Shown: positions 40,991 through 52,676 of the stretch, piece by piece
Layout of the letters: each line of letters starts with the position of its first letter
How positions within the stretch are numbered: the first letter of the stretch is position 1
Source of the DNA: Nonomuraea longispora
Lineage (GTDB): Bacteria; Actinomycetota; Actinomycetes; Streptosporangiales; Streptosporangiaceae
NCBI RefSeq assembly: GCF_004348345.1
Contig: NZ_SMJZ01000025.1
Location: forward strand, 1 to 56,229
Length of the DNA stretch: 56,229 bases
Direction of reading: 5' to 3'
Program-made: the position numbers and the translations under genes
Notes under the pieces: generated by a model
Told to the model about the DNA's origin: nothing
Databases searched by the model: none
Seen by the model: the letters and a program-made list of their open reading frames with translations, nothing else

Positions 40991-42136
40991 CTACCCACGT
41001 ATCGGAAGTGACACGACCGCGTTCAGCACGAACTCGCCATCACCCGCCGGCTGGGCGTTCACCGTCCCGCCGGCGGCGGCCAGCCGCTCCCGCAGACCCG
41101 CCAGGCCGCTCCCCAGGTCGCCGCCCGGGCGCTCGGCGACCCCGTCGTTGCGCACCTCCAGCTCCGCCTCGTCCTCGGTGAAGCGGATCGTGATGTGGCA
41201 GAACGTCGCGACGCTGTGCTTGAGCACGTTGGTCACCGCCTCGCGGACCGCGTAGGCGAAGGCCGGTGAAACCCCGTCAGGCAGCTCGCGGTGGGGCAAG
41301 CGCATCTCGCAGCGGACCCCCGCCGCTTCGAGTACTCCCTTCACGCTATTCAGCTCGGCGTCCAAGTCAAGCTCACGGTAGCCGCGCACCGCCTGGCGCA
41401 GCTCCCTGAGCGCCTTCCTGGTCAGCGTGTTGACCTCCACCATCTCGGCCCTGGCCGCGCCGGCGTCCTTGTCCGACAGCCGCACAGCGAGCTCGGTCTT
41501 GACCGCGATGGCCGACAGCTGGTGCCCCACGGTGGCGTGCAGGTCCCTGGAGAAGCGCAGCCGTTCCTCGGCCAGCGCCAGCCGCGTGTGCGCGTCACGG
41601 CCCTCATGGGCCTCCATGGCCAGCCTCCAGATCAGCAGCCACACCCTGCCGGACGGTGGCAGGATGACGCACCAGAGACCGTAGAGCAGGGCGTAATAGC
41701 CGAACCCGCGATCGGCGAACATGCCGGCAGGCGCCGTGACCAGGGCCAGCGTGACACCGGCCACCCAGGTCCCGGCCATCTGCAGGACGAGCGTGCGGGT
41801 GGAGACGCCGAGCATGGCGACGCTCAGCCAGGCCATGAGCACGAAACCCCAGCCGATCGGGTCAGCCCCTCCCGCGCCGGCCGCGACCAACGCGAGAACC
41901 GCCGCCACCACCACCTGCCTGGTGGGGTAGCGGCGGTCCAGGATCGCGTCGGCCATGCGCAGGCAGAACCAGGTCAACCCGGCGGCGGCGAGCAGCGCAG
42001 GGCCGGCCCGCCACCACGACAGCACGCCCTCCACGTGCGCCTCCACGGACCAGACGGCGATGAGCACCCACATCATCAGCACGCCCGAGCCGATCATCGC
42101 CCAGGTGAGCCGCCGCGCCCGCTTGATCGGATCCAT
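40991..42136 (-). CDS. Sensor histidine kinase, NarL-type (HisKA_3)
   Basis: 381 aa. Five to six membrane segments fill residues 12-170. A HisKA_3 dimerisation helix follows with phospho-acceptor His200 (RFSRDLHATVGHQLSAIAVK). The ATPase domain has AVREAVTNVLKHS (N box) and GSGLAGLRERLAAAGGTV (G box). The ATG directly abuts the stop of the ABC permease gene (TAGATG), so it is translationally coupled to the exporter. Kinases of this kind usually pair with a LuxR/NarL response regulator encoded next door; none lies in this window. The ABC transporter may be part of the sensing or response. Confidence 0.9.
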   Translation of the reverse strand: MDPIKRARRLTWAMIGSGVLMMWVLIAVWSVEAHVEGVLSWWRAGPALLAAAGLTWFCLRMADAILDRRYPTRQVVVAAVLALVAAGAGGADPIGWGFVLMAWLSVAMLGVSTRTLVLQMAGTWVAGVTLALVTAPAGMFADRGFGYYALLYGLWCVILPPSGRVWLLIWRLAMEAHEGRDAHTRLALAEERLRFSRDLHATVGHQLSAIAVKTELAVRLSDKDAGAARAEMVEVNTLTRKALRELRQAVRGYRELDLDAELNSVKGVLEAAGVRCEMRLPHRELPDGVSPAFAYAVREAVTNVLKHSVATFCHITIRFTEDEAELEVRNDGVAERPGGDLGSGLAGLRERLAAAGGTVNAQPAGDGEFVLNAVVSLPIRG

Positions 42137-43246
42137 CTACTTCGCGCGCAGCACGTCGCCGAGCTTGAGGCGGGCTCCCGTCCGCAGCACCGCACGCTCG
42201 TAGATCTTGGCCCCGAAGGCCAGCACCACGGGCACGGCCAGGAGCATCGCCCCCATGGACACGGCCACCTCCCACAGCGGCACCTCGGTCGCCGCCATCC
42301 GCACCGGCATGACCATGGACGAGAACGGCGGGATGTACGACACGACCGTGGCCAGCGTGCCCGTCGGGTCGTTGGTCGCGTAGAAGGCGACCAAGTACGC
42401 GATCATGATGAGCATGGTCAGCGGTGTCAGCACCGAGCCCACCTCCTCCTGCCGCGAGACCAGCGACCCGAAGGCCGCCGCCAGCGCGGCGAAGAAGAGG
42501 TAACCGAGCACGAACCACACCAGCACCGCCGCCACCAGTCCGGGAATGCCGGGCGGGAAGTCTGTGGCGATGCCCGAGGCCATCGCCGAGCCGAGCCCGA
42601 CGACCAGGATCGTGACCATGTTGATCAGGCCCAGCGTGCCCAGCCCCACGATCTTGCCGCCGAGCAGTTGCCACGGCCGCACGGTGGAGAGCAGAATCTC
42701 GACGATCCTGCTGCCCTTCTCCTCCACCACGCCCATGGCCACCATCATGACCTGGCCTATGATCAGCATGAAGAGCACCAGGACGAGCACCACGGCGATG
42801 CCGGTGCGCGCCGACTCGTACCGCGTGTCGGCTCCCACGGACTGCATCTGCAGCGGCGGGATGGAGACCCCGGCGGCGCCCAGCTTGACCTCCCGGTTCA
42901 CGCTCTGCAGAAGCACGCCGAGCTCGCCGTCGACCTGACCGTCCGTCAGCACCTTGGTCCCGTTGACCAGCACCGCGTCCACGTCGCCGTCGACCACCGC
43001 CTGCGTCGCCGCGTTCTCGTCGGGGAACTGCCGCCACTCGAACTTCGTGTCCGGCGCGGCGGCCTGCAGCGGAAGCTGCTGGGAGTTGACGGTGCCCAGC
43101 GTGTACGAGTCCTCGCCGCCCAGCACCTTGGGAGCGAAAGAGACCGCCGCCACCAGCACCGCCGTGATGAGCAGACCGATGACGAAACCCTTGGTCCGCA
43201 GCTGCGTCATGATCTCCCTGCGGGCGACCAGCATCAGTCCGTTCAC
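42137..43246 (-). CDS. ABC-2 type transporter permease (NatB-like)
   Basis: 369 aa. One N-terminal membrane helix (TKGFVIGLLITAVLVAAVSF) precedes a roughly 140-residue extracytoplasmic domain. Five to six C-terminal helices follow, with the ABC-2 signature VVEEKGSRIVEILLSTVRPW then LLGGKIVGLG. This layout is that of NatB/YhaP-type exporter permeases for Na+ or unknown substrates. The GTG at 43246 overlaps the ATPase stop by four bases and has GGAGG upstream. The next gene (histidine kinase) starts immediately after the stop. Confidence 0.9.
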   Translation of the reverse strand: MNGLMLVARREIMTQLRTKGFVIGLLITAVLVAAVSFAPKVLGGEDSYTLGTVNSQQLPLQAAAPDTKFEWRQFPDENAATQAVVDGDVDAVLVNGTKVLTDGQVDGELGVLLQSVNREVKLGAAGVSIPPLQMQSVGADTRYESARTGIAVVLVLVLFMLIIGQVMMVAMGVVEEKGSRIVEILLSTVRPWQLLGGKIVGLGTLGLINMVTILVVGLGSAMASGIATDFPPGIPGLVAAVLVWFVLGYLFFAALAAAFGSLVSRQEEVGSVLTPLTMLIMIAYLVAFYATNDPTGTLATVVSYIPPFSSMVMPVRMAATEVPLWEVAVSMGAMLLAVPVVLAFGAKIYERAVLRTGARLKLGDVLRAK

Positions 43247-44139
43247 GCCACGGCCTCCTTGAAGATGTCGGTGAGGCTCGGCTGCTCGGCCCCGAAGTGT
43301 TCGACGCGCCCGGCCTTCACGGCGCGGCGCAGAATCTCCTGGTCGTCGCCGCCGGTACAGCGCAAGATGTGCCGGTCCCCGTCGACGGTGACCGTGCCCG
43401 GCAGCCCGTCCGCCCAGCCGGGCGCCGGGTCCCTGACGACCACGCGCAGCTCGCCGGCCTCGGCCGCCCGCAGGCCGGCCACCGTACCGGCGGCGACCAT
43501 CCGTCCGGCCGAGACGATGCCCACGGAGTCGCACAGCCGCTCCACCAGCTCCAACTGGTGGCTGGAGAAGATCACCGGTACGCCGCCCCTGCACCGCTCC
43601 TGCAGCACCGTGGCCAGCGCGTCGACCGCGATCGGGTCGAGCCCGGAGAACGGCTCGTCCAGAATGAGCAGTTCGGGGTCGTGCACCAGGGCCACGGCGA
43701 GCTGCACCCGCTGCTGGTTGCCCAGGGAGAGGGCCTGCACCGCGTCGTTCCTGCGCTCGGTCAGCCCCAGCTGCTCCAGCAGGTCGTCGGTGGCCTTCTT
43801 GACGGCTGCCGCGCTCATCCCGTGCAGGCGGCCGAAGTACTCGATCTGCTCGCCGACCCGCATCTTCTGGTACAGGCCGCGCTCCTCCGGCATGTAGCCG
43901 AAGCGCCGCCGGTCGCCGGGGCCGATCGGCTCGCCCCGCAGGCTCACCGAGCCGGAGTCCGCCTGGAGCACGCCCATCACGATGCGCATCGTCGTGGTCT
44001 TGCCGGCGCCGTTCGCGCCGACGAACCCGAACATCTCGCCAGGCCGTACGGTGAAGCTGATCCCGTCCAAGGCGATCTTGGCTACCGGGGAGCCGGGGCT
44101 GCCCGCGAAACGCTTGCGCAGCTCGTTGATCTCGAGCAT
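43243..44139 (-). CDS. ABC transporter ATP-binding protein (NatA-like)
   Basis: 298 aa. Walker A GANGAGKT (41-48), Q-loop region YMPEERGLYQ, signature LSLGNQQRVQLA, Walker B ELLILDEPF and switch SSHQ. The C-terminal about 80 residues form the extra domain of the NatA/DrrA subfamily. It powers the permease encoded next. The ATG at 44139 begins MLEINELRKRF. First gene of the ATPase-permease-kinase operon, divergent from the cobalamin adenosyltransferase gene across 131 bases. Confidence 0.93.
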   Translation of the reverse strand: MLEINELRKRFAGSPGSPVAKIALDGISFTVRPGEMFGFVGANGAGKTTTMRIVMGVLQADSGSVSLRGEPIGPGDRRRFGYMPEERGLYQKMRVGEQIEYFGRLHGMSAAAVKKATDDLLEQLGLTERRNDAVQALSLGNQQRVQLAVALVHDPELLILDEPFSGLDPIAVDALATVLQERCRGGVPVIFSSHQLELVERLCDSVGIVSAGRMVAAGTVAGLRAAEAGELRVVVRDPAPGWADGLPGTVTVDGDRHILRCTGGDDQEILRRAVKAGRVEHFGAEQPSLTDIFKEAVA

Positions 44140-44270
44140 CAGGTCATCTCCTTCGTCATGGGGTCAATAGTGGCTTTCACCCGGGTTCTCGAACCAGTCG
44201 CCGAAATCACGGGCCCGATGTGGATCCCGCGTACGATGTCGATGACATTTGTCACGAGTACGCTGAGGCC

Positions 44271-44861
44271 ATGACGCGCGCCGACAAGGACAAGCCGGTC
44301 GTCCTCTCCCGCATCTACACCCGCACGGGCGACGACGGCACCACCACGCTGAGCGACATGAGCCCGGCCCCGAAAACCGACCTCCGGCTCGCCGCCTACG
44401 CCGACGTGGAGGAGGCCAACGCCCACCTCGGGGTGGCGCTCTCGCACGGCACCCTGCCCGCCGACCTCGCGGAGGTGCTCGTACGCGTGCAGAACGAACT
44501 GTTCGACGTGGGGGCCGACCTGGCCACGCCGGTCGTGGCGAACCCCGACTTCCCGCCGCTGCGGGTGGAGCAGTCGTACATCGACTGGCTGGAGACGCAG
44601 TGCGACCGCTTCAACGCCGGCCTCAAACCGCTGCGCAGCTTCATCCTGCCCGGCGGCGACCCCGCCACGGCGGCGCTGCACGTCGCGAGGGTCACGGTGC
44701 GCAGAGCCGAACGTACGGCCTGGGCCGCGCTGCAGGCGCACGACGACATGAACGTGCTGACCGCGAAATACCTCAACCGGCTGTCGGACCTGCTCTTCAT
44801 CGCCTGCCGGATAGCCCACGCGGGCAACGAGATTCTCTGGAAGCCCGGCGGCACCCGCTGA
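44271..44861 (+). CDS. Cob(I)alamin adenosyltransferase, PduO type
   Basis: 196 aa. Makes adenosylcobalamin from cob(I)alamin and ATP. Seen: IYTRTGDDGTTTLSDM (ATP-binding N-terminus), VEEANAHLGVAL, FDVGADLATPV and RVTVRRAERTAWAAL (the conserved RRAER segment), with a C-terminal YLNRLSDLLFIACRI. The ATG at 44271 is preferred; the frame opens 17 codons earlier. Coenzyme B12 is needed by methylmalonyl-CoA mutase, matching the epimerase at 21293-21715. It is convergent with the DUF2550 gene. Confidence 0.93.
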   Translation: MTRADKDKPVVLSRIYTRTGDDGTTTLSDMSPAPKTDLRLAAYADVEEANAHLGVALSHGTLPADLAEVLVRVQNELFDVGADLATPVVANPDFPPLRVEQSYIDWLETQCDRFNAGLKPLRSFILPGGDPATAALHVARVTVRRAERTAWAALQAHDDMNVLTAKYLNRLSDLLFIACRIAHAGNEILWKPGGTR

Positions 44862-44889
44862 ACACCACCGCCAGGCCCCGAGGGCAGGT

Positions 44890-45270
44890 TCAGGCGACGT
44901 CCAGGTAGGCGCTGGGCGGCGCAGACTCCAGCCAGGCGAGAAAGCCCGTCAGCGCGTCGGCGCTCATCGCGATGGACACGCCCCGCGTGCTACCACTGAG
45001 GTCCACCGCGAACATCCCGCCCTCGATCTCACGGCGGGGAGAAACGACGAGGCCGCGCCTCGCGATCGCGTGGCGCGGCCTCAGTCGCACACCCAGAAGC
45101 GGGATCCAGTGGAGCTCCCCGTCGGCGTAGCGGGCTACGCCGCTCTGCCAGGCCCGCTCCCCCACCCGCAGACGACAGGGCACGCTGCCGCGCGAGCGGG
45201 TCAGCGTGACCCAGCGCAGGACCACGAGGGCGGCGAACAGCACCAGGACCACTACAACCGTCGCCATCAT
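44890..45270 (-). CDS. DUF2550 family membrane-anchored protein
   Basis: 126 aa. The ATG at 45270 (MMATVVVVLVLFAALVVLRW) has AGGGGG upstream and opens with one membrane helix. A small beta-rich domain follows: SVPCRLRVGERAWQSGVARY, then LHWIPLLGVRLRPRHAI and SMSADALTGFLAWLE-type ending. DUF2550 is restricted to actinobacteria and habitually follows atpC; function unknown. It lies 31 bases after atpC, so it belongs to the atp transcript. Confidence 0.9.
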   Translation of the reverse strand: MMATVVVVLVLFAALVVLRWVTLTRSRGSVPCRLRVGERAWQSGVARYADGELHWIPLLGVRLRPRHAIARRGLVVSPRREIEGGMFAVDLSGSTRGVSIAMSADALTGFLAWLESAPPSAYLDVA

Positions 45271-45301
45271 GCCGCCCCCTGAGCCCCGTTTGGAATATGT
45301 G

Positions 45302-45703
45302 TTAAACCTCTTCGCCCGCCGCGCGCAGCCGAGCCCTGGCGCGCTTGGCCTCGATCGCGGCGTCGGCGTCCTCCTGATTGGCCTCGATCGAGGCCTGGGC
45401 CCGGTCGAGAGCGTCACGGGCAGCCGCGACGTCGACCTCGGAACCGAGCTCGGCCACCTCGGCGAGCACGGACACCTCGTCGTCGGCCACGGAGATGAAG
45501 CCTCCGTGCACGGCCGCCGCGAGATCGCCCTCGCCCTCACGCTTGATGCGCAGCACGCCGCCCTCGACGAGCACGCCGAGCACAGGTGCGTGTTGCGGCA
45601 TAATACCGATCTCGCCGTCCACGGTCTTGGCAATCACCATGTCGGCCTCGCCCGACCAGATCTCACGCTCGGGTGAGACAACCCCTACGCGTAGCTTCGC
45701 CAC
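45302..45703 (-). CDS. atpC: ATP synthase epsilon subunit
   Basis: 133 aa. N-terminal beta sandwich (LRVGVVSPEREIWSGEADMV, then GEIGIMPQHAPVLGVL) and a C-terminal helical hairpin (ASIEANQEDADAAIEAKRAR). It is part of the F1 central stalk and can inhibit ATP hydrolysis. The GTG at 45703 has AAAGGAA upstream. A strong hairpin lies in the 98-base gap after atpD, the longest gap within the F1 part of the operon. Confidence 0.96.
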   Translation of the reverse strand: MAKLRVGVVSPEREIWSGEADMVIAKTVDGEIGIMPQHAPVLGVLVEGGVLRIKREGEGDLAAAVHGGFISVADDEVSVLAEVAELGSEVDVAAARDALDRAQASIEANQEDADAAIEAKRARARLRAAGEEV

Positions 45704-45726
45704 TTGTGTAGGTTCCTTTCCGATCA

Positions 45727-45759
45727 GGTGGTGGCACGGCGGGCGGCCGTACCACCACC
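45727..45759 (-). promoter_or_regulatory. Intercistronic RNA hairpin between atpD and atpC
   Basis: In the minus-strand mRNA, GGTGGTGG pairs with CCACCACC and, across one G-U wobble, ACGGC pairs with GCCGT around a 5-base loop, a 14-bp stem. On the plus strand the same position would be a C-A mismatch, so the structure favours the sense transcript. No U-run follows. It may act in partial termination, processing or mRNA stability. Confidence 0.65.
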
Positions 45760-45801
45760 GTAGGTCCGGGCTCGCAGAGCTCGCCCTTCAACTGGGGCGA
45801 T

Positions 45802-48154
<2,353 letters not shown>

Positions 48155-48157
48155 GAC

Positions 48158-49804
48158 CTACTTCTCCGCCCGACGGACGACCTTCTTGATCTTTTCCTGG
48201 CCGACCTCTTCGGCCTCCAGCGGCGCCACCGGTTCGTCCTTGACCAGCAGCTCGCCCGAGGAGGTGGTGAAGCCCTTCTTGAACTCCGTGATGGCGTCCT
48301 TCAGCGCGGTCGCCGTGTCGTCCGTGAGCTCGTTGGTCTCACGGATGGTGTCGAGGATGCCCTTGTGCGAGGACTGCAGGAAGTCGAGGAACTCCGTCTC
48401 GAAGCGCCGCACGTCGTCGACCGGCACCTCGTCGAGCTCGCCCGTGGTGCCGCCCCACACCGACACGACCTGCCGCTCGACGGGGAACGGTTCGTACTGT
48501 GGCTGCTTGAGCAGCTCCACCAGGCGCTGACCGCGTTCGAGCTGGGCCTTGGAGGCCGCGTCGAGGTCGGACGCGAACGCCGCGAAGGCCTCCAGGTCGC
48601 GATACTGCGACAGCGACAGCTTCAGCGTGCCCGCGACCTTGCGCATGGCCTTGACCTGCGCGGAACCACCGACTCGGGACACCGAGATACCGACGTTGAT
48701 GGCCGGGCGCACACCCGCGTTGAACAGGTCGGTCTCGAGGAAGCACTGACCGTCGGTGATGGAGATGACGTTGGTCGGGATGAACGCCGACACGTCGTTG
48801 CCCTTGGTCTCGATGACCGGCAGGCCCGTCATCGAGCCGCCGCCCATGTCGTCGGAGAGCTTGGCGCAGCGCTCCAGGAGCCTCGAGTGGAGGTAGAAGA
48901 CGTCGCCCGGGAAGGCCTCGCGGCCCGGCGGGCGACGCAGCAGCAGGGACACGGCGCGGTAGGCGTCGGCCTGCTTGGTCAGGTCGTCGAAGACGATCAG
49001 AACGTGCTTGCCCTGGTACATCCAGTGCTGGCCGATGGCCGAGCCGGTGTAGGGGGCAAGGTATTTGTACCCCGCGGGGTCGGAGGCGGGAGCGGCCACG
49101 ATCGTGGTGTACTCCAGCGCGCCGGCCTCCTCCAGGCGGGCCTTGACCTGCGCGATCGTCGAGCCCTTCTGCCCGACCGCGACGTAGACGCAGCGCACCT
49201 GCTTCTCAGGGTCGCCGGACGCCCAGGCCTCGCGCTGGTTGAGGATCGTGTCGACCGCGATCGCGGTCTTGCCGGTGCCGCGGTCGCCGATGATCAGCTG
49301 GCGCTGGCCGCGGCCGATGGGCGTCATGGCGTCGATCGCCTTGATGCCGGTCTGCAGCGGCTGCTTCACCGGCTGCCGCTGGACCACCGAGGGGGCCTGC
49401 AGCTCAAGGGCCCGTGAGCCCTCGGCCTGGATGGCGCCCTTGCCGTCGAGCGGGTTGCCGAGGGGGTCGACCACGCGACCGAGGAAGTCGTCGCCGACGG
49501 GCACGGACAGGACCTCGCCCGTCCTGCGGACCGTCTGGCCCTCCTCGATGCCGCTGAAGGCACCCAGAATAACGGCACCGATCTCGCGGGTGTCGAGGTT
49601 AAGTGCCAGGCCGCGCGTGCCGCCCTCGAACTCGAGCAGCTCGTTCGCCATCGCCGAGGGAAGGCCGGAGACATGGGCAATGCCGTCGCCGGCGTCGACG
49701 ACGGTCCCGATCTCCTCGCGCGCGGCGCCTTCCGGTTCGTACGCCTGGACGAAGCGCTCAAGCGCGTCCCGGATCTCGTCCGGCCGGATCGTAAGCTCCG
49801 CCAT
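48158..49804 (-). CDS. atpA: ATP synthase alpha subunit
   Basis: 548 aa, longer than the roughly 510-aa E. coli protein because of a C-terminal extension (about 515-548, Lys/Glu-rich), as in mycobacteria and Streptomyces, where it is linked to control of ATP hydrolysis (family knowledge). Walker A GDRGTGKT (173-180); GRDAPAYE-equivalent region and [17 protein letters not shown] segment ([18 protein letters not shown]) are present. Non-catalytic nucleotide-binding F1 subunit. It starts 24 bases after atpH. Confidence 0.97.
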   Translation of the reverse strand: MAELTIRPDEIRDALERFVQAYEPEGAAREEIGTVVDAGDGIAHVSGLPSAMANELLEFEGGTRGLALNLDTREIGAVILGAFSGIEEGQTVRRTGEVLSVPVGDDFLGRVVDPLGNPLDGKGAIQAEGSRALELQAPSVVQRQPVKQPLQTGIKAIDAMTPIGRGQRQLIIGDRGTGKTAIAVDTILNQREAWASGDPEKQVRCVYVAVGQKGSTIAQVKARLEEAGALEYTTIVAAPASDPAGYKYLAPYTGSAIGQHWMYQGKHVLIVFDDLTKQADAYRAVSLLLRRPPGREAFPGDVFYLHSRLLERCAKLSDDMGGGSMTGLPVIETKGNDVSAFIPTNVISITDGQCFLETDLFNAGVRPAINVGISVSRVGGSAQVKAMRKVAGTLKLSLSQYRDLEAFAAFASDLDAASKAQLERGQRLVELLKQPQYEPFPVERQVVSVWGGTTGELDEVPVDDVRRFETEFLDFLQSSHKGILDTIRETNELTDDTATALKDAITEFKKGFTTSSGELLVKDEPVAPLEAEEVGQEKIKKVVRRAEK

Positions 49805-49828
49805 CTCTACTCTGTCTCCCTATTCGCC

Positions 49829-50638
49829 TTAGCCGGCCAACCGGCGGCGGACTTCTTCGATTCGTCCCACAATGGTGGTGTCGATGATCTCGTCGCCGAT
49901 GCGGACCGAGAACCCACCGAGCACTCGCTTGTCCACCTCGACGTTCAGGTGCACGTCACGGCCGTAGGAGGTGCTCAGCCATGCCACGAGGCGCCGGCGC
50001 TGCGCGTCGGTCAGCTCGACCGCGGTGCGCACCACCGCCACCAGGCGCCGGCGCTGCTGTGCCACGAGGTGACCGACCTCTTCCAGGCCCGTCTCCAGGC
50101 TACGTCCTCGCGGGTGCAGCACCAGCTGGTTGATCAGGCGCAGGCTGGTCGGGGCCACCTTGCCGTCGAGCAGCCCGCGCAGCAGCTCCTGCTTGCCCGC
50201 CTCCGGCGCGCCCGCGTCGGTGAGGGCCCGGCGCAGCTCCGGGTTGGCGGCGACGATGCGGCCGAAGCGGAAGAGCTCGTCCTCCACCTCGTCGAGCCTG
50301 GACTGGCTCTCCGCTTCCGCGGCCGCGGCGGCCACGCCGAGCCGTTCGAGCACGTCGGCCAGGTCACCGGCGCGCGACCACCGGGCCGAGACCGCGGTCT
50401 CGACGGTGGCCAACGCCGCCTCGCTGATCTTGCCGGTGAGCAGCGCGCGGATGGTGCCCGCCTTCTGCTCGCCCGACCTGGACGGGTCGGACAGGGCACG
50501 ACGCAGGCCGTGCTCGCGGTCGAGCAGGTCCGCGACCGCGAACAGCTCGTCGGAGAGCGTGCCGAGGTCGGCACCGCCGGCGACCGCGTTGAACCGCTCC
50601 TCGACCTCGGCCAGCGACGTCCTGCTCAGGCCCCTCAT
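49829..50638 (-). CDS. atpH: ATP synthase delta subunit
   Basis: 269 aa, longer than the roughly 180-aa E. coli protein but usual for actinobacteria. The N-terminal helical domain (residues 1-110) binds alpha. The C-terminal region has the OSCP signature (RLVAVVRTAVELTDAQRRRL and LNVEVDKRVLGGFSVRIGDE, then IIDTTIVGRIEEVRRRLAG). Its ATG shares one base with the atpF stop (TAATG), giving tight coupling. Links F1 to the peripheral stalk. Confidence 0.95.
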   Translation of the reverse strand: MRGLSRTSLAEVEERFNAVAGGADLGTLSDELFAVADLLDREHGLRRALSDPSRSGEQKAGTIRALLTGKISEAALATVETAVSARWSRAGDLADVLERLGVAAAAAEAESQSRLDEVEDELFRFGRIVAANPELRRALTDAGAPEAGKQELLRGLLDGKVAPTSLRLINQLVLHPRGRSLETGLEEVGHLVAQQRRRLVAVVRTAVELTDAQRRRLVAWLSTSYGRDVHLNVEVDKRVLGGFSVRIGDEIIDTTIVGRIEEVRRRLAG

Positions 50639-51189
50639 TAACGCACCGCCTGCGCGTTGGAGCTTTCCAGCTCGTCAAGGAACCGGTCGACGATGCGGCT
50701 CTGCCTCGCCTCGTCCTCGAGCGACTCGCCGACGATGCGGCCGGCGAGGTCGGTCGACAGGCGGCCGATCTCCGCGCGGAGCTGTGCGAAGGCCGCCTGG
50801 CGGTCCGCCTCGATCTGCGCGTGCGCGGCCTCGACGAGACGCCGGGCCTCGGCCTGGGCCTCCTCGCGGAGCTCGGCCTTGATCTGCGCGGCCTGCTCGC
50901 GAGCCTCCTCGCGCAGCCTGGCCGCCTCCTGCCTGGCCTCGGCCAGCTGGTCGCGGTATTCCTGCTGCAGGACCTGTGCCTGGGCCTGCGCTTCTTCCGC
51001 CCTCTTGATGCCGCCCTCGATGGCGTCCGTACGTTCGGCCAGCGTCTTCTGGATGCGCGGGACGAGGATCCTGCCGACGACGAAGAGAACGACGAGGAAG
51101 GAGAAGATGCCGACGACGAGCTCGTACGTGTGCGGGATGAGGGGATTGGCGCCCTCCTCCTGCGCGAGGAGCGTAGCTGCCATAGTCAT
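50638..51189 (-). CDS. atpF: ATP synthase b subunit
   Basis: 183 aa. One N-terminal membrane helix (TYELVVGIFSFLVVLFVVGR), then a long charged coiled-coil stalk rich in Ala/Glu/Arg/Gln. The C-terminal part (RLSTDLAGRIVGESLEDEAR) meets delta. The peripheral stalk forms as a dimer. The ATG at 51189 (MTMAATLL) or a second ATG two codons later could be used. Lies 29 bases after atpE. Confidence 0.95.
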   Translation of the reverse strand: MTMAATLLAQEEGANPLIPHTYELVVGIFSFLVVLFVVGRILVPRIQKTLAERTDAIEGGIKRAEEAQAQAQVLQQEYRDQLAEARQEAARLREEAREQAAQIKAELREEAQAEARRLVEAAHAQIEADRQAAFAQLRAEIGRLSTDLAGRIVGESLEDEARQSRIVDRFLDELESSNAQAVR

Positions 51190-51218
51190 GGATGCAGCCT
51201 TTCGTCAGGTGGGGAACG

Positions 51219-51527
<309 letters not shown>

Positions 51528-52328
51528 TCAGTGTTCCGGGTGCAGCGAGCCGCCGATGTACATCGCGGCCAGCATGGCGAAGAGGAACGCCTGCAGGTAC
51601 TGGATGAAGATCTCCAGGCCCGTGAGCAGAATGGTCATCACCACGCCCACGACGCCGACGGGCGCACCGAGCGGGGTCAGCTTCTCGAACAGGAACCAGA
51701 AGCCCACCATGCTGAAGAAGGCCAGCAGCATGTGGCCCGCGAACATGTTCGCGAACAGTCGCACCGCGTGCGTGAAGGGCGCGATGATCATGTTCGACAG
51801 GAACTCGATCGGGGCCAGCAGGAAGTAGATCGGCTTGGGCAGGCCCGGAGGGAACATCATGTTCTTGAAGTAGCCGACGCCGCCCTGGTGCTTGATGCCG
51901 AGATAGACCTTGAGGCCGTAGATCACGAGGGCCAGCACGGCCGGGAAGGCGATGTGCGAGGCGACGGGGAACTGGAGCACCGGGACGACGCCCATGAGGT
52001 TCCAGACCAGCACCAGGAAGAACACGCTGACCAGCAGGCCCATCCACCGGTCGGCGTCCTTGCCCAGGAACGGCCGGGCGACCTGGTCGCGGACGAACAT
52101 GTAGCCGAGCTCGACGGCGTTCTGGACGCCTCGCGGCACGAGCTTGGGCTTGGCGAAGGCCGCCCATGTCACACCGATCACGAGGACGGCGCTGAGCATG
52201 GCCAGCAGCACCGGCTTGGTGAACCAGTAGACCCCAGGAATGATGGGGGGCAGGTTGAACAGCTCTTCTGGCGTAGGCGCCCCGAATTGATCGCCAGCGG
52301 GAGCGAGGAGGACCGTCAGCGCATTCAC
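51528..52328 (-). CDS. atpB: ATP synthase a subunit
   Basis: 266 aa with five to six membrane segments. Contains the stator Arg in HAVRLFANMFAGHMLLAFFS and the C-terminal QYLQAFLFAMLAAMYIGGSL. With the c ring it forms the proton path. The start is a GTG at 52328 with GAAGGGAA upstream. Lies 67 bases after the AtpZ-like gene. Confidence 0.96.
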   Translation of the reverse strand: MNALTVLLAPAGDQFGAPTPEELFNLPPIIPGVYWFTKPVLLAMLSAVLVIGVTWAAFAKPKLVPRGVQNAVELGYMFVRDQVARPFLGKDADRWMGLLVSVFFLVLVWNLMGVVPVLQFPVASHIAFPAVLALVIYGLKVYLGIKHQGGVGYFKNMMFPPGLPKPIYFLLAPIEFLSNMIIAPFTHAVRLFANMFAGHMLLAFFSMVGFWFLFEKLTPLGAPVGVVGVVMTILLTGLEIFIQYLQAFLFAMLAAMYIGGSLHPEH

Positions 52329-52395
52329 GCGGCGTTCCCTTCAACGTCGTAGTGGATCACAAGAGTTTCCTCAGCGAAGTGGTTGCTGCTCCGGG

Positions 52396-52611
52396 CTAGC
52401 GACCGAACTTCCGGTAGACCAGGTAGCCTCCGAGCACAACCCCGAGGACCACGCCTATGGGGAAGAACGCGGACATGCCCAACCACCGGTCCAGCAACCA
52501 TCCGAGGCCGCCGTAGATAGCCATCCCGGCGAGTAGTGAGCTGGGGACTGACCACATGGCGTCGGCGAAGTCGCGACCGTCGTTTTCTGGTCGGCGTTCC
52601 TGTGCGCTCAT
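52396..52611 (-). CDS. AtpZ/AtpI-like small membrane protein
   Basis: 71 aa with two hydrophobic helices (SSLLAGMAIYGGLGWLLDRW, then FFPIGVVLGVVLGGYLVYRK). The WLLDRWLGM...P.G...G pattern is that of AtpZ/AtpI-family proteins encoded before atpB, thought to help c-ring assembly or Mg2+ supply. It is placed second in the operon. The charged N-terminus (SAQERRPENDGRDF) is cytoplasmic. Confidence 0.88.
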   Translation of the reverse strand: MSAQERRPENDGRDFADAMWSVPSSLLAGMAIYGGLGWLLDRWLGMSAFFPIGVVLGVVLGGYLVYRKFGR

Positions 52612-52676
52612 CGCGGGCCCGACGATAGCAGGCGAACAGAGGACTAGTCATATCGGACCCCGTCCGGGCAGGAGCG

